Positions 28,583 to 37,877 of a DNA stretch of 64,000 bases are shown in pieces. Below the pieces are notes generated by a model, which had not been told where the DNA came from, ran no database searches, and saw only the letters and a program-made list of their open reading frames with translations. The translations under genes and the position numbers were made by a program. Origin of the DNA: Schaalia vaccimaxillae DSM 15804 (GTDB taxonomy: Bacteria > Actinomycetota > Actinomycetes > Actinomycetales > Actinomycetaceae); the NCBI RefSeq assembly GCF_000420425.1, contig NZ_ATUX01000010.1, forward strand, positions 80,046-144,045, read 5' to 3'. Position 1 is the first letter of the stretch. Every line of letters begins with the position of its first letter.

Positions 28583-29244
28583 CAGGCCTTTTTGTCGTCC
28601 TCGACAGCCTCTTCAACGTCAGCGACGACCTCGTCAACCTTGTCCGCGACCTCATCCTCGATGGCCTCGGGCTCAACGGCGGGAACGAAAGAATCGGTTT
28701 CGAGGTCGGCCCAGTATTCTTCGGCCCACGGATCTTCGATTGGCTGGGAACGCTTCCACAGGACATAGCCGGTGCCGGCGACGGTGCCAACCAGAGCTGT
28801 CCATCCGATGGCGCGCAGGAAGCGGTGGTGCTTGGGCTTCTTGGTAGGTGTTGTCAGCGCTGTCACGGAAACCTCCGATGCCTTTCTAGCGCGCTCAGAA
28901 AGCGAACCCTTCTTTGACGTGAGTGCAGCCGAGCCCTCGGCCACAGCGCGGTTGACGCGCGGGAGGTAGTCGTCCACGACCTCGGAACGAGCCTTTTCGA
29001 TAGCGGGGCGTGCGCGGTCAGCGGCGGCCTGCGCGCGGTCAGCGGCATTTTCTAGGACTGGCGTTGCGCGCTCAATGGCGTTCGCGAGGGCGGCCTGGGT
29101 GCGAGGAGCGGCCCAATCCACACCCTGTTCAGCCAGTTCAGTGGCCTTAACGGCTGCGCGACCAGCGTAAACGGCCGCGGTGTCGAGGAGCTGCTGTGCT
29201 TCGCTGCGCAGCTTGTCAGCGTCGAAATTCGGCTTGTTGGCCAT
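28582..29244 (-). CDS. YtxH-like helical membrane-anchored protein
   Basis: A 220-residue protein. Residues 1-115 form long Ala-rich amphipathic helices (ATPVLENAADRAQAAADRAR). One transmembrane segment lies near 145-163 (AIGWTALVGTVAGTGYVLW) and a very acidic C-terminal tail ends EDDKKA. The pattern resembles actinobacterial YtxH-like or apolipoprotein-like proteins; the function is unknown. GGAG precedes the ATG. It is divergent from the peptidylprolyl isomerase gene. Confidence 0.7.
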   Translation of the reverse strand: MANKPNFDADKLRSEAQQLLDTAAVYAGRAAVKATELAEQGVDWAAPRTQAALANAIERATPVLENAADRAQAAADRARPAIEKARSEVVDDYLPRVNRAVAEGSAALTSKKGSLSERARKASEVSVTALTTPTKKPKHHRFLRAIGWTALVGTVAGTGYVLWKRSQPIEDPWAEEYWADLETDSFVPAVEPEAIEDEVADKVDEVVADVEEAVEDDKKA

Positions 29245-29389
29245 GATGTCTCCGGATCTGGTCGGTTCGTAGCGCGAATGCGCCGATCACTCCAATTGTG
29301 CAACGAAATGGTGTGATCTGCAGCCCACAGATGTGGAATGACCCGTGGTCTCGGATGTCAGAACGCGGGTTTTCTGGGACGATGGGGGC

Positions 29390-29911
29390 ATGAACGCAAT
29401 TTTTCACACCTCCATGGGTGACATCACCGTTGAACTTTTCCCCAACCACGCTCCCAACACGGTCAATAACTTCGTGACCTTGGCTAAGGGCGAGCGCGAG
29501 TGGACTGACCCGACCACCGGCCAGAAGACCTCTCGTCCCCTATATGACGGCACCATCTTCCACCGCGTGATCTCCGGTTTCATGATCCAAGGTGGTGACC
29601 CGTTGGGCACCGGCACCGGCGGCCCCGGCTACCAGTTCAATGATGAGATCCACCCTGAGCTGACCTTCGATGAGCCCTACCTGCTGGCCATGGCTAACGC
29701 TGGTAAGCGCATGGGTAAGGGCACCAACGGCTCCCAGTTCTTCATCACAGTCGCCCCGACCCAGTGGCTGTTTGGCGCGCACACGATCTTCGGCAAGGTT
29801 GTCGACCAAGCTTCCAAGGACGTCGTTGACGCCATCGCTACCACGGCGACCGGCGCAAATGATCGTCCGGTTAGCGACGTTGTCATCGAGTCCATCGAGA
29901 TTACCGACTGA
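29390..29911 (+). CDS. ppiA: Cyclophilin-type peptidylprolyl isomerase
   Basis: A 173-residue cytosolic cyclophilin. MNAIFHTSMGDITVELFPNHAPNTVNNFV opens the domain, and FHRVISGFMIQGGDP contains the catalytic Arg and the core signature. MANAGKRMGKGTNGSQFFIT and WLFGAHTIFGKVV complete it. It speeds proline isomerisation in protein folding. The start at 29390 matches the family. ppiA lies at this place relative to crgA and pknB in Mycobacterium too. A GC-rich hairpin follows. Confidence 0.93.
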   Translation: MNAIFHTSMGDITVELFPNHAPNTVNNFVTLAKGEREWTDPTTGQKTSRPLYDGTIFHRVISGFMIQGGDPLGTGTGGPGYQFNDEIHPELTFDEPYLLAMANAGKRMGKGTNGSQFFITVAPTQWLFGAHTIFGKVVDQASKDVVDAIATTATGANDRPVSDVVIESIEITD

Positions 29912-29929
29912 TTTTCTCTCTGACGAGGA

Positions 29930-29959
29930 CGGGGGCGGGGCCGGGTGGCCTCGCCCCCG
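29930..29959 (+). terminator. GC-rich hairpin after ppiA
   Basis: CGGGGGCGGGGC and GCCTCGCCCCCG form a stem with one mismatch around a GGGT loop, followed by CTTTGCC. Confidence 0.6.
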
Positions 29960-30039
29960 CTTTGCCGCTCGTGCTGCACGGCTTGCGTTGGGCGTGGGAT
30001 GCTTGAACCCGAGCCCGCAAGAGCCTGGAAGGACACTCC

Positions 30040-30945
30040 ATGAGCATGCCGACCTACGGGCAGTATCGGTCGAACCCGAATGCTGCCCCCGATTGCACCC
30101 GCCATCCGGGGGTGCGTTCGGTGGATTACTGCAAGCGTTGCAATCGTCCGATGTGTATTGAATGCATCGTGCCCACAGAGGTGCGTAACGTGTGCGTGGA
30201 TTGTGCGTCGTCGACGCAGCGCGGTTTTAGGCGTTCGGGTCCTTTACGAGGACGAGGCCGAACCGTCGCAGGTATGAACCTGGGGGATTCGCCTGTTACC
30301 TACGGGATCATCATTGCGTGCGTTGCGTTGTTCATTGTTGGTTTTGTGTCTGACTCGGCTTATCGGGCGATGCTTTTTACTCCGGGGTTGGGCCTGACTC
30401 AGCCGTGGCGCTTCTTATCGACGGCGTTCTTACACTCGGGCACGTTCCACATCATGTTCAATATGTTGGCTTTGTTCTCTGTGGGACGCTCGATTGAGCA
30501 GGTGTTGGGTCATTGGCGATTTGGCGTACTTTATGCGCTGTCCGCGGTGGGTGGGTCTGCCGCGGTTCTGGCGTGGGGTTTGATTCAGCCGGAGTCGTTG
30601 AGCTACGGCACGGTTGGTGCTTCGGGCGCTGTCTTTGGCCTTTTTGCGTCGATCTTCATTTTGCAAAAGTTGGTGGGCGCCGATACCCGCACCATTCTTG
30701 TGCTGCTGGGAATTAACCTGGTCTATGGGTTCATTGGTTCGAATATTTCCTGGCAGGCTCATGTTGGCGGCATGATCACCGGTGCTGTGGTGACGTGGGT
30801 CTTGGTCAAGGTTGGGCGCCCTCGTGCCGGAGTGACGGCGAAGAAGCAGGGTCGGCAGTCGGTATTGGCTGCGGTCGCGATGTCGGTGGGCATGGTGGCT
30901 GCGATTGCATTGATTTATCGCGTGATTTTTGAGGTTCTTTACTGA
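30040..30945 (+). CDS. Rhomboid family intramembrane serine protease with zinc-finger N-terminus
   Basis: A 301-residue protein. Residues 15-60 hold a B-box-like Cys/His cluster (DCTRHPG, DYCKRCNRPMCIECI, NVCVDC) that should bind zinc. A six-helix rhomboid domain follows, with catalytic Ser in GASGAVFGL and His in QAHVGGM. FHIMFNMLALFSVG is the conserved helix-2 motif. It cleaves membrane proteins within the bilayer; the substrate is unknown. GGAAGG precedes ATG 30040. A T-tailed terminator follows the stop. Confidence 0.92.
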   Translation: MSMPTYGQYRSNPNAAPDCTRHPGVRSVDYCKRCNRPMCIECIVPTEVRNVCVDCASSTQRGFRRSGPLRGRGRTVAGMNLGDSPVTYGIIIACVALFIVGFVSDSAYRAMLFTPGLGLTQPWRFLSTAFLHSGTFHIMFNMLALFSVGRSIEQVLGHWRFGVLYALSAVGGSAAVLAWGLIQPESLSYGTVGASGAVFGLFASIFILQKLVGADTRTILVLLGINLVYGFIGSNISWQAHVGGMITGAVVTWVLVKVGRPRAGVTAKKQGRQSVLAAVAMSVGMVAAIALIYRVIFEVLY

Positions 30946-30963
30946 GCGAGATCGGGAACTTCT

Positions 30964-31003
30964 AACGGCCAGTATCTTTCGGGATGCTGGCCGTTCTTCT
31001 TTT
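30964..31003 (+). terminator. Rho-independent terminator of the rhomboid gene
   Basis: AACGGCCAG and CTGGCCGTT form the base of a stem around TATCTTTCGGGATG, followed by CTTCTTTT. Confidence 0.85.
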
Positions 31004-31102
31004 GATGCTTCGGTGTGGAGTTTGAGCGCAGCTTTTCGAGTTCTACGGTTTCTTAAAACTTTATATATTTGCCTTGGTCGCATCTGAATCACATTGATGT
31101 AA

Positions 31103-31123
31103 TTATCCACAGGGTCATCCACA
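31103..31123 (+). promoter_or_regulatory. Two adjacent DnaA-box-like sites
   Basis: TTATCCACA (31103-31111, perfect) and TCATCCACA (31115-31123, one mismatch) lie 12 bases apart in the gene-less stretch 30946-31255. That stretch otherwise holds the rhomboid terminator and a hairpin with arms CAGCCCCG/CGGGGCTG (31138-31181), which probably ends crgA. Confidence 0.5.
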
Positions 31124-31255
31124 TGTGTGAATACAGTCAGCCCCGGCTGTGCACAGCAAATGTTGCGCGCAGTCGGGGCTGGAAAGTTATGCGTTTCTGG
31201 TTGTGCGGCGTCTAGAGCAGGCTAGTGCCTGAAAGTGCTGCACAAAGCGGATGCC

Positions 31256-31519
31256 TCAACGCCACCTGAGGGTCATGAGGAATCCAGACATCATGATGCC
31301 CAGGCCGATCACCAGGTTCCACCAGGAGATTCCTGGAATGGGATACATGCCCGACGAGATGTAGTAGACCATCAGCCATAGCAGGCCCAGGATCAGCAAT
31401 GATACGAATGCTGGAGCCCACCAACGGGGGCTCAAAGGGATCCCATCGGTCCACATTTGGATCTCGGTATCTTCCGAGACCTCCTTGCCGTTCTTCTTAC
31501 GCTTCTTAGACTCTGGCAC
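31256..31519 (-). CDS. crgA: Cell-division protein CrgA
   Basis: An 87-residue protein with a very basic N-terminus (PESKKRKKNG) and two transmembrane helices (PAFVSLLILGLLWLMVYYI and the C-terminal NLVIGLGIMMSGFLMTLRW). LSPRWWAP before helix 1 is the CrgA signature. It helps place FtsZ and recruit PBPs at the septum in actinobacteria. The start is GTG 31519 with GAGG eight bases upstream. Its position between the rhomboid/ppiA genes and the DUF881-pabA-pknB block is the conserved one. Confidence 0.93.
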   Translation of the reverse strand: MPESKKRKKNGKEVSEDTEIQMWTDGIPLSPRWWAPAFVSLLILGLLWLMVYYISSGMYPIPGISWWNLVIGLGIMMSGFLMTLRWR

Positions 31520-31665
31520 GTTGCGTCCTCTTCCTGCGGGGCACACTTTCCTGCGGGCATACAGCGGAACACTCGTCCCGCAGGTGTACCGATCAGACGG
31601 CACGTCCCATAGCCTAGTCTCGGACCCGACTCCAGCAAACCCAAGACACGAAGGGAGAGGCAAAC

Positions 31666-32466
31666 ATGGCTGACGAATATTCTGCTGACACCATGCCGCC
31701 CTCCTTTGAGCCTCCTAAACGCTCGTCACTACATGCTTCCGACAAGCTTTCAGCAAAGCCGAGGCGTGCGATCCGAAGATGGTTGCGAAAAGGATTCTCG
31801 ATTGTTGTTGTCACGGTCGCTTCCGGATTGCTCTTTTCTATTTCCTCCCAGGTTAACCGCGATAGCCGGGCACGCGCCGATGTTGATCTGGTGACCTTAG
31901 TTCAGCAACGCCAGAACGAGGTCGACGACCTGTCTCGGCAAACGGCGCAACTCAAGAATCAGGTTGATAGCTACGCCTCATCCACCCCTATCGAAGTGCT
32001 TAAGACCGTCCCAGCCTTATCTACTCGACCCGTGTCTGGCCCGGGAGTAGTCATCACATTGACGGATGCTCCGACCGACGTTATTCCCGAGGGTGCGTCC
32101 CCCAATGACTTGGTCATCCACCAGCAGGACATCGAGGACGTGATGAATGCTCTGTGGGACGGCGGGGCCGAAGCCATGACGGTGCAGGGGGTCCGCGTGA
32201 CCAGCCGGACGGTGATCCGATGTATCGGCAATGTCATCCTGGTTGACGGCACCTCCTTTTCGCCGCCATATGTGATTGAAGCGATTGGCGATCCACAGAC
32301 TTTGGAAGAGACAGTCGCCGCTAATCCGCGTATCGTCAATTACCGGACCTATGTGACACTTTATGGTCTGGGATGGCGCATGGAGTTGAAAGATTCCTTG
32401 AATCTCCCTCCTGCCCAGCAGGATATGACGTTCCAATACGCACAGGTGGTGAATAACGATGGGTGA
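31666..32466 (+). CDS. DUF881 family membrane protein
   Basis: A 266-residue protein with a hydrophilic N-terminus, one transmembrane helix (about residues 45-65) and an extracellular coiled-coil start (TLVQQRQNEVDDLSRQTAQLKNQV). The DUF881 domain follows: PGVVITLTDAP, then HQQDIEDVMNALWDGGAEAMTVQGVRV. The function is unknown. It is conserved next to crgA, sortase and pabA in actinobacteria and is probably tied to division or envelope work. GGGAGAGG precedes the ATG. It overlaps the sortase gene by 8 bases. Confidence 0.92.
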   Translation: MADEYSADTMPPSFEPPKRSSLHASDKLSAKPRRAIRRWLRKGFSIVVVTVASGLLFSISSQVNRDSRARADVDLVTLVQQRQNEVDDLSRQTAQLKNQVDSYASSTPIEVLKTVPALSTRPVSGPGVVITLTDAPTDVIPEGASPNDLVIHQQDIEDVMNALWDGGAEAMTVQGVRVTSRTVIRCIGNVILVDGTSFSPPYVIEAIGDPQTLEETVAANPRIVNYRTYVTLYGLGWRMELKDSLNLPPAQQDMTFQYAQVVNNDG

Positions 32467-33226
32467 GCACGTCGGCGCGCATTCACGCCCTCGTAGGCGT
32501 GCACGCTCAGTTTTCTCAAGCATCGTTGGGGTGATTGGAGAACTCCTCATTACCGCGGCGATCGTTGTTGGTTTGTTCTCGGTTTGGCAGCTGTACTGGA
32601 CCACCTATCAGGTCCAGGATCAGGTCAAGCACACTATCCAGACTTTTGCCGAGGAACATGCTCCTGCCGTTAATGATCGTTTAGGCGAGGTGCGCACCGA
32701 TGCGCCCCCAGAGTTGGCAACCCAGCCGGCAGATGGTGAGGTTTACGGTCTCTTACATATTCCTTCCTGGGACTGGATGAAGACTCCTCTTGCTCAGGGC
32801 ACGACCTCGTACGTTTTGGACCAGGGGTGGGCCGGTCACTACAACGACACCGCCCAGCCTGGCCAGGTCGGTAATTTCTCGGTTGCCGGCCACCGACGCA
32901 CTTACGGAAATAATTTCCGGCAGATCGATAAGTTGGGCGAAGGTTCGAAGGTGGTTGTCGAGGTCGCAGACTCTTACATTGTCTACACCTACGACTCTCA
33001 TGAGATCGTGTCAGCATACGACCCGGAGAATATCCGCGTGATTGCGCCGGTGATCGGGGATCTGAGTTTTTCGCAGGCGCCCACCGAACGGATGATGACG
33101 ATGACGACCTGTAATCCTGAATACGGAAACTATGAACGCTACATTGTCCACTTAAAGTTTGAGTCGTGGACCCCCAAGAGCACGGGTCTTCCTGCTGAAT
33201 TGCTTGACGAGCCCACCGATAGCTGA
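32459..33226 (+). CDS. Class E sortase
   Basis: A 255-residue transpeptidase with one N-terminal transmembrane helix (about residues 20-45) and an extracellular catalytic domain. His is in FSVAGHRRTYG, the catalytic Cys in MTMTTCNPEYG, and Arg in YERYIVH. Class E enzymes of high-GC Gram-positives anchor proteins with LAxTG-type signals to peptidoglycan. No substrate gene is adjacent, which is usual for this housekeeping class. It overlaps the DUF881 gene. Confidence 0.93.
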   Translation: MGEHVGAHSRPRRRARSVFSSIVGVIGELLITAAIVVGLFSVWQLYWTTYQVQDQVKHTIQTFAEEHAPAVNDRLGEVRTDAPPELATQPADGEVYGLLHIPSWDWMKTPLAQGTTSYVLDQGWAGHYNDTAQPGQVGNFSVAGHRRTYGNNFRQIDKLGEGSKVVVEVADSYIVYTYDSHEIVSAYDPENIRVIAPVIGDLSFSQAPTERMMTMTTCNPEYGNYERYIVHLKFESWTPKSTGLPAELLDEPTDS

Positions 33227-33242
33227 GGACGAGGAACCACAC

Positions 33243-33416
33243 ATGTACGCATGGATTTTCCGCCACCTTCCCGGACCCACGTGGCTGAAGGTCATTGAGG
33301 CACTCATCCTGATTGCGCTGATAGTGGCTGCGCTTTTCACATGGGTTTATCCATGGGCCCAGGAGTTCTTTGGGTTGAGCGATGCCTCTGTTGGCGAGAC
33401 GCTACCTCAGTCGTAG
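33243..33416 (+). CDS. Small single-pass membrane protein of the sortase locus
   Basis: A 57-residue protein with one hydrophobic helix (VIEALILIALIVAALFTWVY) preceded by MYAWIFRHLPGPTWLK. The start at 33243 has GAGGA upstream. Small proteins with this RxLPGPxWxK-like N-terminus are found between the sortase and pabA in related actinobacteria; the function is not known. Confidence 0.75.
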   Translation: MYAWIFRHLPGPTWLKVIEALILIALIVAALFTWVYPWAQEFFGLSDASVGETLPQS

Positions 33417-33425
33417 TCCCACAGT

Positions 33426-33470
33426 CCCCGCGAGGGACGCCCAAAAGTCTCGCGAGGGACGCCCAAGTTT
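33426..33470 (+). repeat. 22-bp repeat array, locus 6 (two copies)
   Basis: Two CGAGGGACGCCCAA units 22 bp apart lie between the small membrane protein gene and pabA. Confidence 0.8.
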
Positions 33471-33550
33471 CGCCAAGCCCCTGATTCTGATTCACTGAGG
33501 GCACAAGCCAAATGATTTTCTATCATGCCTAATAACCCGGAAGAGGCCTC

Positions 33551-34192
33551 ATGACACGCATCCTGTGCGTCGACAACTACGACTCCTTCGTCTGGACGAT
33601 CGTGGGATACCTGCGACACCTGGGCTCTCACGTGGACGTTGTTCGCAACGATGCTGTTGAACCCCTCTGGTACGAGGACGATACCTATGACGGCGTCCTC
33701 ATTTCGCCTGGCCCTGGCGATCCCAAGAGCGCCGGCGCCTCCCTGCAAACTATTCAGGACTGCGCCGACCACAACATCCCCATGCTCGGTGTGTGCCTGG
33801 GCCACCAAGCCCTTGGTGAACTCTTCGGCGCAACTGTTGGCCACGCCCCAGAACTCATGCACGGCAAAACCTCAGTTATAACTCATGACGCAACCGGTGT
33901 TTTCGCAGGATGCCCGCAGCCTCTGACGGTCACTCGCTACCACTCCCTGGCGATCGACCCATCAACTATGCCCGAATGCCTTGACGTTACGGCCCAAACT
34001 GATTCCGGCATCATTATGGGAGTGCGGCACCGCAGTCTGCCCCTCGAGGGCGTCCAATTCCACCCCGAATCCGTGATGACCGAGTCCGGTCACAAAATGT
34101 TCGCGAATTGGTTGACGGTCTGCGGTGACGACGAGGCCGCCGACCGTGCACGCAACCTCAAACCCGTTGTCGCCGCCAGGTCGCAGCTCTGA
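33551..34192 (+). CDS. pabA: Aminodeoxychorismate/anthranilate synthase glutamine amidotransferase component
   Basis: A 213-residue class I glutaminase. The nucleophile Cys (about residue 82) is in GVCLGHQALGE, the oxyanion loop is SPGPGDP, and the His/Glu pair is in VQFHPESVM. It supplies ammonia for chorismate amination in folate or tryptophan synthesis. Next to pknB it corresponds to the mycobacterial trpG/pabA; which pathway it serves cannot be told, since no partner synthase gene is here. GGAAGAGG precedes the ATG. Confidence 0.9.
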   Translation: MTRILCVDNYDSFVWTIVGYLRHLGSHVDVVRNDAVEPLWYEDDTYDGVLISPGPGDPKSAGASLQTIQDCADHNIPMLGVCLGHQALGELFGATVGHAPELMHGKTSVITHDATGVFAGCPQPLTVTRYHSLAIDPSTMPECLDVTAQTDSGIIMGVRHRSLPLEGVQFHPESVMTESGHKMFANWLTVCGDDEAADRARNLKPVVAARSQL

Positions 34193-34238
34193 CCATAAAC
34201 CGGCAAACAGGGGCGCTGGCTAACCTCTTTCAGCTAAA

Positions 34239-34280
34239 ACTGTGGGGGCCAGGATCCATCAGGATCCTGGCCCCCACAGT
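34239..34280. terminator. Very long perfect hairpin between pabA and pknB
   Basis: The arms are 19 bp (ACTGTGGGGGCCAGGATCC and its exact inverse) around a 4-base loop, between two convergent genes. No T tail. Confidence 0.8.
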
Positions 34281-34290
34281 GTGAAAACGC

Positions 34291-36267
34291 CTAGTTCTGA
34301 TTGCCCGAATCAGTACCGGAATCAGGCTTTGGAGTTTCCTGCGAGGTGGGCCCTGTCGAGATATTGACCTTGACATTGGACCCCTGTGCTACGCGAGTGC
34401 CCACACCCGGGTCCACCGACACAATGGCTCCCTTCGTTGCCGTGTCAGTCACCGAATTCATCACCGGTCGCAGACCTGCCTCGGACAAAGCTGTCACATA
34501 CTGGTCCTGAGATAGACCCGCGTAGTCGGGGACAGCGACCAAACCGGTAGAGACCACCAGGCTAATCTCGTCACCCTTCGAAGCATCCGAACCAACCGCC
34601 GGATTTGTTGAAATAACCAGGCCTTCCTTCACGGAAGCCGAGTCCTCTAGGTCAATGGTTCCCACGCTCAGCCCTTTTGCAGCCAAAGCCTCGCGTGCTT
34701 GGTCCTGTGTCATCCCCGACAGGTCAGGAACCTGGACCGTGTTGGACCCCGATGACACGTAACCTGTCACGGTTGAACCGGTCTTGACCTTAGATCCACC
34801 CGAAGGATTGATCTGTGCGATCTTGCCCTTCTCAACGTCCTCTGACGCCACTTCTTCACTGGCGACCTCCCACACCAAGCCCAGCGCCTCGACCGCTTTC
34901 TTTGCCTCCTCAGGCGACATACCGACCAGGTTGGTTGGCAACACCACCGACTCGGGCCCAGAAGACAGGTATGCGGTCACAGTTGAACCGACCTCGACGG
35001 TAGCTCCGGAAGCAGGATCAGTCTTGGCCACCGAGCCTTCGGCAACATCCTCGGATGGTACTGGATCGTCGGCCACCGCCCACACGAGGCCAGCTCCTTC
35101 AATGGCGCTCTTAGCTTCCGCCTGCGTCATGCCGACTAGCCCTGCGGGCACGGCCACAGTTTCCTTTTCGGGCTCCGTGTTGGACAGACCCCACCAGACC
35201 AAACCGATGATGGCCAGGGCCGCAATCACCAAGCCAATGATGATCCCGATGCGGTTCTTGCGCGGCTCTTCCTCGTCCTCGTATTCATCGACAGCAGTAT
35301 TAGTGGTCGAGGGCGAAGCCACGGTTGTTGTACGAGCCAGCGGCATGGTGGCAGTCGTCTGCCCACTCGCCGAGGCCCACACGGTAGTTTCGGGGGCGTT
35401 GACGTTGCCGCCGCGCGCCGCCCGCATGAGGTCAGCGAGCATCGTCGAGGCCGATGCATACCGGTTCTCACGTTCCTTAGCCAGCGCCTTCATGACGACC
35501 CGGTCGAGGGCTTCAGGGATATCGGGCGTGACCGACGAAGGAACGGGCGGCAGCTGCTGAACATGCTGGTAGGCCACCGCAACCGCAGAATCACCCGTGA
35601 ACGGGGGACGCCCAGTGAGTAGCTCGAAGAGGACCACGCCGGTGGAGTAGATGTCAGAACGCGCATCAACCTGCTCACCGCGAGCCTGTTCCGGTGACAG
35701 ATACTGCGCCGTGCCCACCACGGCGTTCGTCTGAGTCATGGTCGCTTGGGAATCAGTCATCGCGCGGGCGATACCGAAGTCCATGACCTTGACCTTGCCG
35801 TCATTGGTCAACATGATGTTGCCGGGCTTAATGTCGCGGTGCACCAGATTCGCAGCGTGCGAATACTGGATCGCCGACAGGACCCCGGAAACGATCTCCA
35901 CGGCCTCGTCGATGGGCACCGGCGTACCGTCGGAAATCAACTCCTTAACGGTGTGCCCCTCGACGTACTCCATGACGATGTAGGGCACCGAGACTGCGCG
36001 GCCGTCACTGCCCGTGGTCATCTCTTCGCCCGTGTCGTACACGGCCACGATATTGGGGTGGTTCAACGAGGCTGCCGACTGTGCTTCTCGCCGGAAGCGC
36101 GCCTGGAAAATGGAGTCCTGAGCCAGGTCGGTTCGCAGCATCTTGATGGCGACGATCCTGGACAGTCGGGCGTCGAAGCCCAGGTGGACCTCTGCCATTC
36201 CTCCTCGGCCGATGAGCGACCGGATTTCGTAGCGGCCAGCTAGACGGCGGGCCATGGACTCTGCCAT
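34291..36267 (-). CDS. pknB: Serine/threonine protein kinase with four PASTA domains
   Basis: A 658-residue transmembrane kinase. The kinase domain (about 10-275) has GRGGMAEV, catalytic loop VHRDIKPGNIML and VMDFGIARA. A juxtamembrane region of about 70 residues is followed by one helix (IGIIIGLVIAALAIIGLVWW). Four PASTA repeats follow outside the cell, each with a GMT/GMS/GLS-type start and ending in a Ser-Gly or Ser-Thr-Gly turn. The PASTA part senses muropeptides or lipid II. GAGGAGG before ATG 36267 decides the start, which lies 28 bases inside pknA. Its targets are likely in the neighbouring operon genes. Confidence 0.96.
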   Translation of the reverse strand: MAESMARRLAGRYEIRSLIGRGGMAEVHLGFDARLSRIVAIKMLRTDLAQDSIFQARFRREAQSAASLNHPNIVAVYDTGEEMTTGSDGRAVSVPYIVMEYVEGHTVKELISDGTPVPIDEAVEIVSGVLSAIQYSHAANLVHRDIKPGNIMLTNDGKVKVMDFGIARAMTDSQATMTQTNAVVGTAQYLSPEQARGEQVDARSDIYSTGVVLFELLTGRPPFTGDSAVAVAYQHVQQLPPVPSSVTPDIPEALDRVVMKALAKERENRYASASTMLADLMRAARGGNVNAPETTVWASASGQTTATMPLARTTTVASPSTTNTAVDEYEDEEEPRKNRIGIIIGLVIAALAIIGLVWWGLSNTEPEKETVAVPAGLVGMTQAEAKSAIEGAGLVWAVADDPVPSEDVAEGSVAKTDPASGATVEVGSTVTAYLSSGPESVVLPTNLVGMSPEEAKKAVEALGLVWEVASEEVASEDVEKGKIAQINPSGGSKVKTGSTVTGYVSSGSNTVQVPDLSGMTQDQAREALAAKGLSVGTIDLEDSASVKEGLVISTNPAVGSDASKGDEISLVVSTGLVAVPDYAGLSQDQYVTALSEAGLRPVMNSVTDTATKGAIVSVDPGVGTRVAQGSNVKVNISTGPTSQETPKPDSGTDSGNQN

Positions 36268-37877
36268 GTCCAAACCTCCTCGGTGGTGGGGATTCCTCGG
36301 GCACTGGTTCCGAGTGAACCGGAAAAATTGGCGATCATCAAGACTGTTAGTCCAATGACCACGGCGACGATCACCAGGGCGATCATCCAAATCAAGGCCT
36401 GCTGGTACTTGGGCGCAGCAGGGGCAACCTGAGACCTGTTGTATTTCGTGGTCGCAGGTGGGCGTGAGGGGCTACGACGCTGCGTGGGCGCCTCGGATAC
36501 GGGTGTCCAACGAGGACGAGCCGCCCGGGTGATGCCTTGCGTTGTGCGGGCGCGCGCCGTACTCGTAGGGGATGCACTGGCGCGGGTCGGACTCTTTGTT
36601 GCCGTGGGTGCTTCTATGTTTGTTCGCACAGCAGCCTCACCTTGAGCCGCCGCCTGACGTGCGGCGGCTACTTGACGTGCAGACCTTGCTTCACTTTCGG
36701 CCGCTGCCTTGGCAGCGGCTTGCCGCGCCTCGGCCTCTTTCGCCACAGCTTCGCGATCGGCTGCTTCGCGGGCTGCTTGGCGCTCGCGGAGCCTGCGGGC
36801 CAGTGCAGCGCGGGGGCTCTCAGCGACCGCATTGTCTGGCGCTGGCGTGGAAGCAGCGCCTGGTTCCTGCGTGGAAGCAGCGCCTGAGCCTGTACCAGAT
36901 TCCGAGGATGCAACCGGAGGCTGCGGGGAGTCACTCGACTGGCCCTTTGACGACACGACCGGTTGATCTGCCGTTGGGGACGGAGTCGGCGCCACGCCCT
37001 CGGGAAGAGGCAAAGGTTGCGGGAGAACGGGCAAACGCAATTGCTTAGCCACCGCATTAAATTCGCGCACAGCAGCCGTGCCGGACTCAGGGCGCTTGGC
37101 CGGATCCTTTTCCAACAGATGCAAAATCGCGTCGGCTAGAGGTTGGGGCACGTCAGCAGGTAACGGAGGAACCGCGTCATTGACGTGCGAAAAAGCAATA
37201 TCGACCTGAGTGTCACCGGTGAAGGGGCGACGCCCAGCCGCAGCCTCGTAAGCAATAACTCCGAGGGCGTAGAGGTCACCTGCCGAAGTCGCGGTCTCGC
37301 CCATCGCCTGCTCAGGGGGCAGATATTGAGCGGTGCCCATGACCATGCCGTCAGCTGTCAAGGACACCTGGTTCGAAGCACGAGAAATACCAAAGTCTGT
37401 TAGCTTCACCATGCCGTCGCCGCGCACCAAGATATTCGCAGGCTTAATGTCACGATGGACCACACCCGCCCCGGCGGCCGCTCCCAACGCCATCGCTACC
37501 TGAATGAGCAGAGGCACCAGGTATCTCGGTTCGATCCGTGAGCCGCCCTTGAGATAGTCCGTCAAAGGTCGGCCTTCCACCAATTCCATGATGATCCAGC
37601 CGCGGCCATCGTCCTCGCCAGAATCCTGAACATTGGCGATGTTGGGGTGCTGCACACTCATCGAGTTACGTGCTTCAAGTCGCAGTCGGGACAAGGACAG
37701 GGCCTCGCCGGATAACTCGGGACGCAAAACCTTAGCTGCGACGATCTGTCCGGAAACGCGGTCGCGAGCCTTCCACACTTCGCCCATCCCGCCCTGAGCG
37801 ATGGGAGTAATGAGGGTGTAGCGTCCGCCTAGCAAGCGGCCCACCCCCGACGTCATTTTCTTCATATCCGTCACCAC
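36240..37877 (-). CDS. pknA: Serine/threonine protein kinase PknA
   Basis: A 545-residue kinase with catalytic domain at about 15-275 (QGGMGEVWKARD, VHRDIKPANILV, LTDFGISRA). A long low-complexity Ala/Pro/Ser/Thr/Arg-rich region (290-495) follows, then one transmembrane helix near 508-530 and a short outer tail without PASTA. PknA and PknB together regulate growth and division. GTG 37877 has GGAGG ten bases upstream and overlaps the pbpA stop; ATG 37865 is the alternative. Its end overlaps pknB. Confidence 0.94.
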   Translation of the reverse strand: MVTDMKKMTSGVGRLLGGRYTLITPIAQGGMGEVWKARDRVSGQIVAAKVLRPELSGEALSLSRLRLEARNSMSVQHPNIANVQDSGEDDGRGWIIMELVEGRPLTDYLKGGSRIEPRYLVPLLIQVAMALGAAAGAGVVHRDIKPANILVRGDGMVKLTDFGISRASNQVSLTADGMVMGTAQYLPPEQAMGETATSAGDLYALGVIAYEAAAGRRPFTGDTQVDIAFSHVNDAVPPLPADVPQPLADAILHLLEKDPAKRPESGTAAVREFNAVAKQLRLPVLPQPLPLPEGVAPTPSPTADQPVVSSKGQSSDSPQPPVASSESGTGSGAASTQEPGAASTPAPDNAVAESPRAALARRLRERQAAREAADREAVAKEAEARQAAAKAAAESEARSARQVAAARQAAAQGEAAVRTNIEAPTATKSPTRASASPTSTARARTTQGITRAARPRWTPVSEAPTQRRSPSRPPATTKYNRSQVAPAAPKYQQALIWMIALVIVAVVIGLTVLMIANFSGSLGTSARGIPTTEEVWTWQSPWPAV

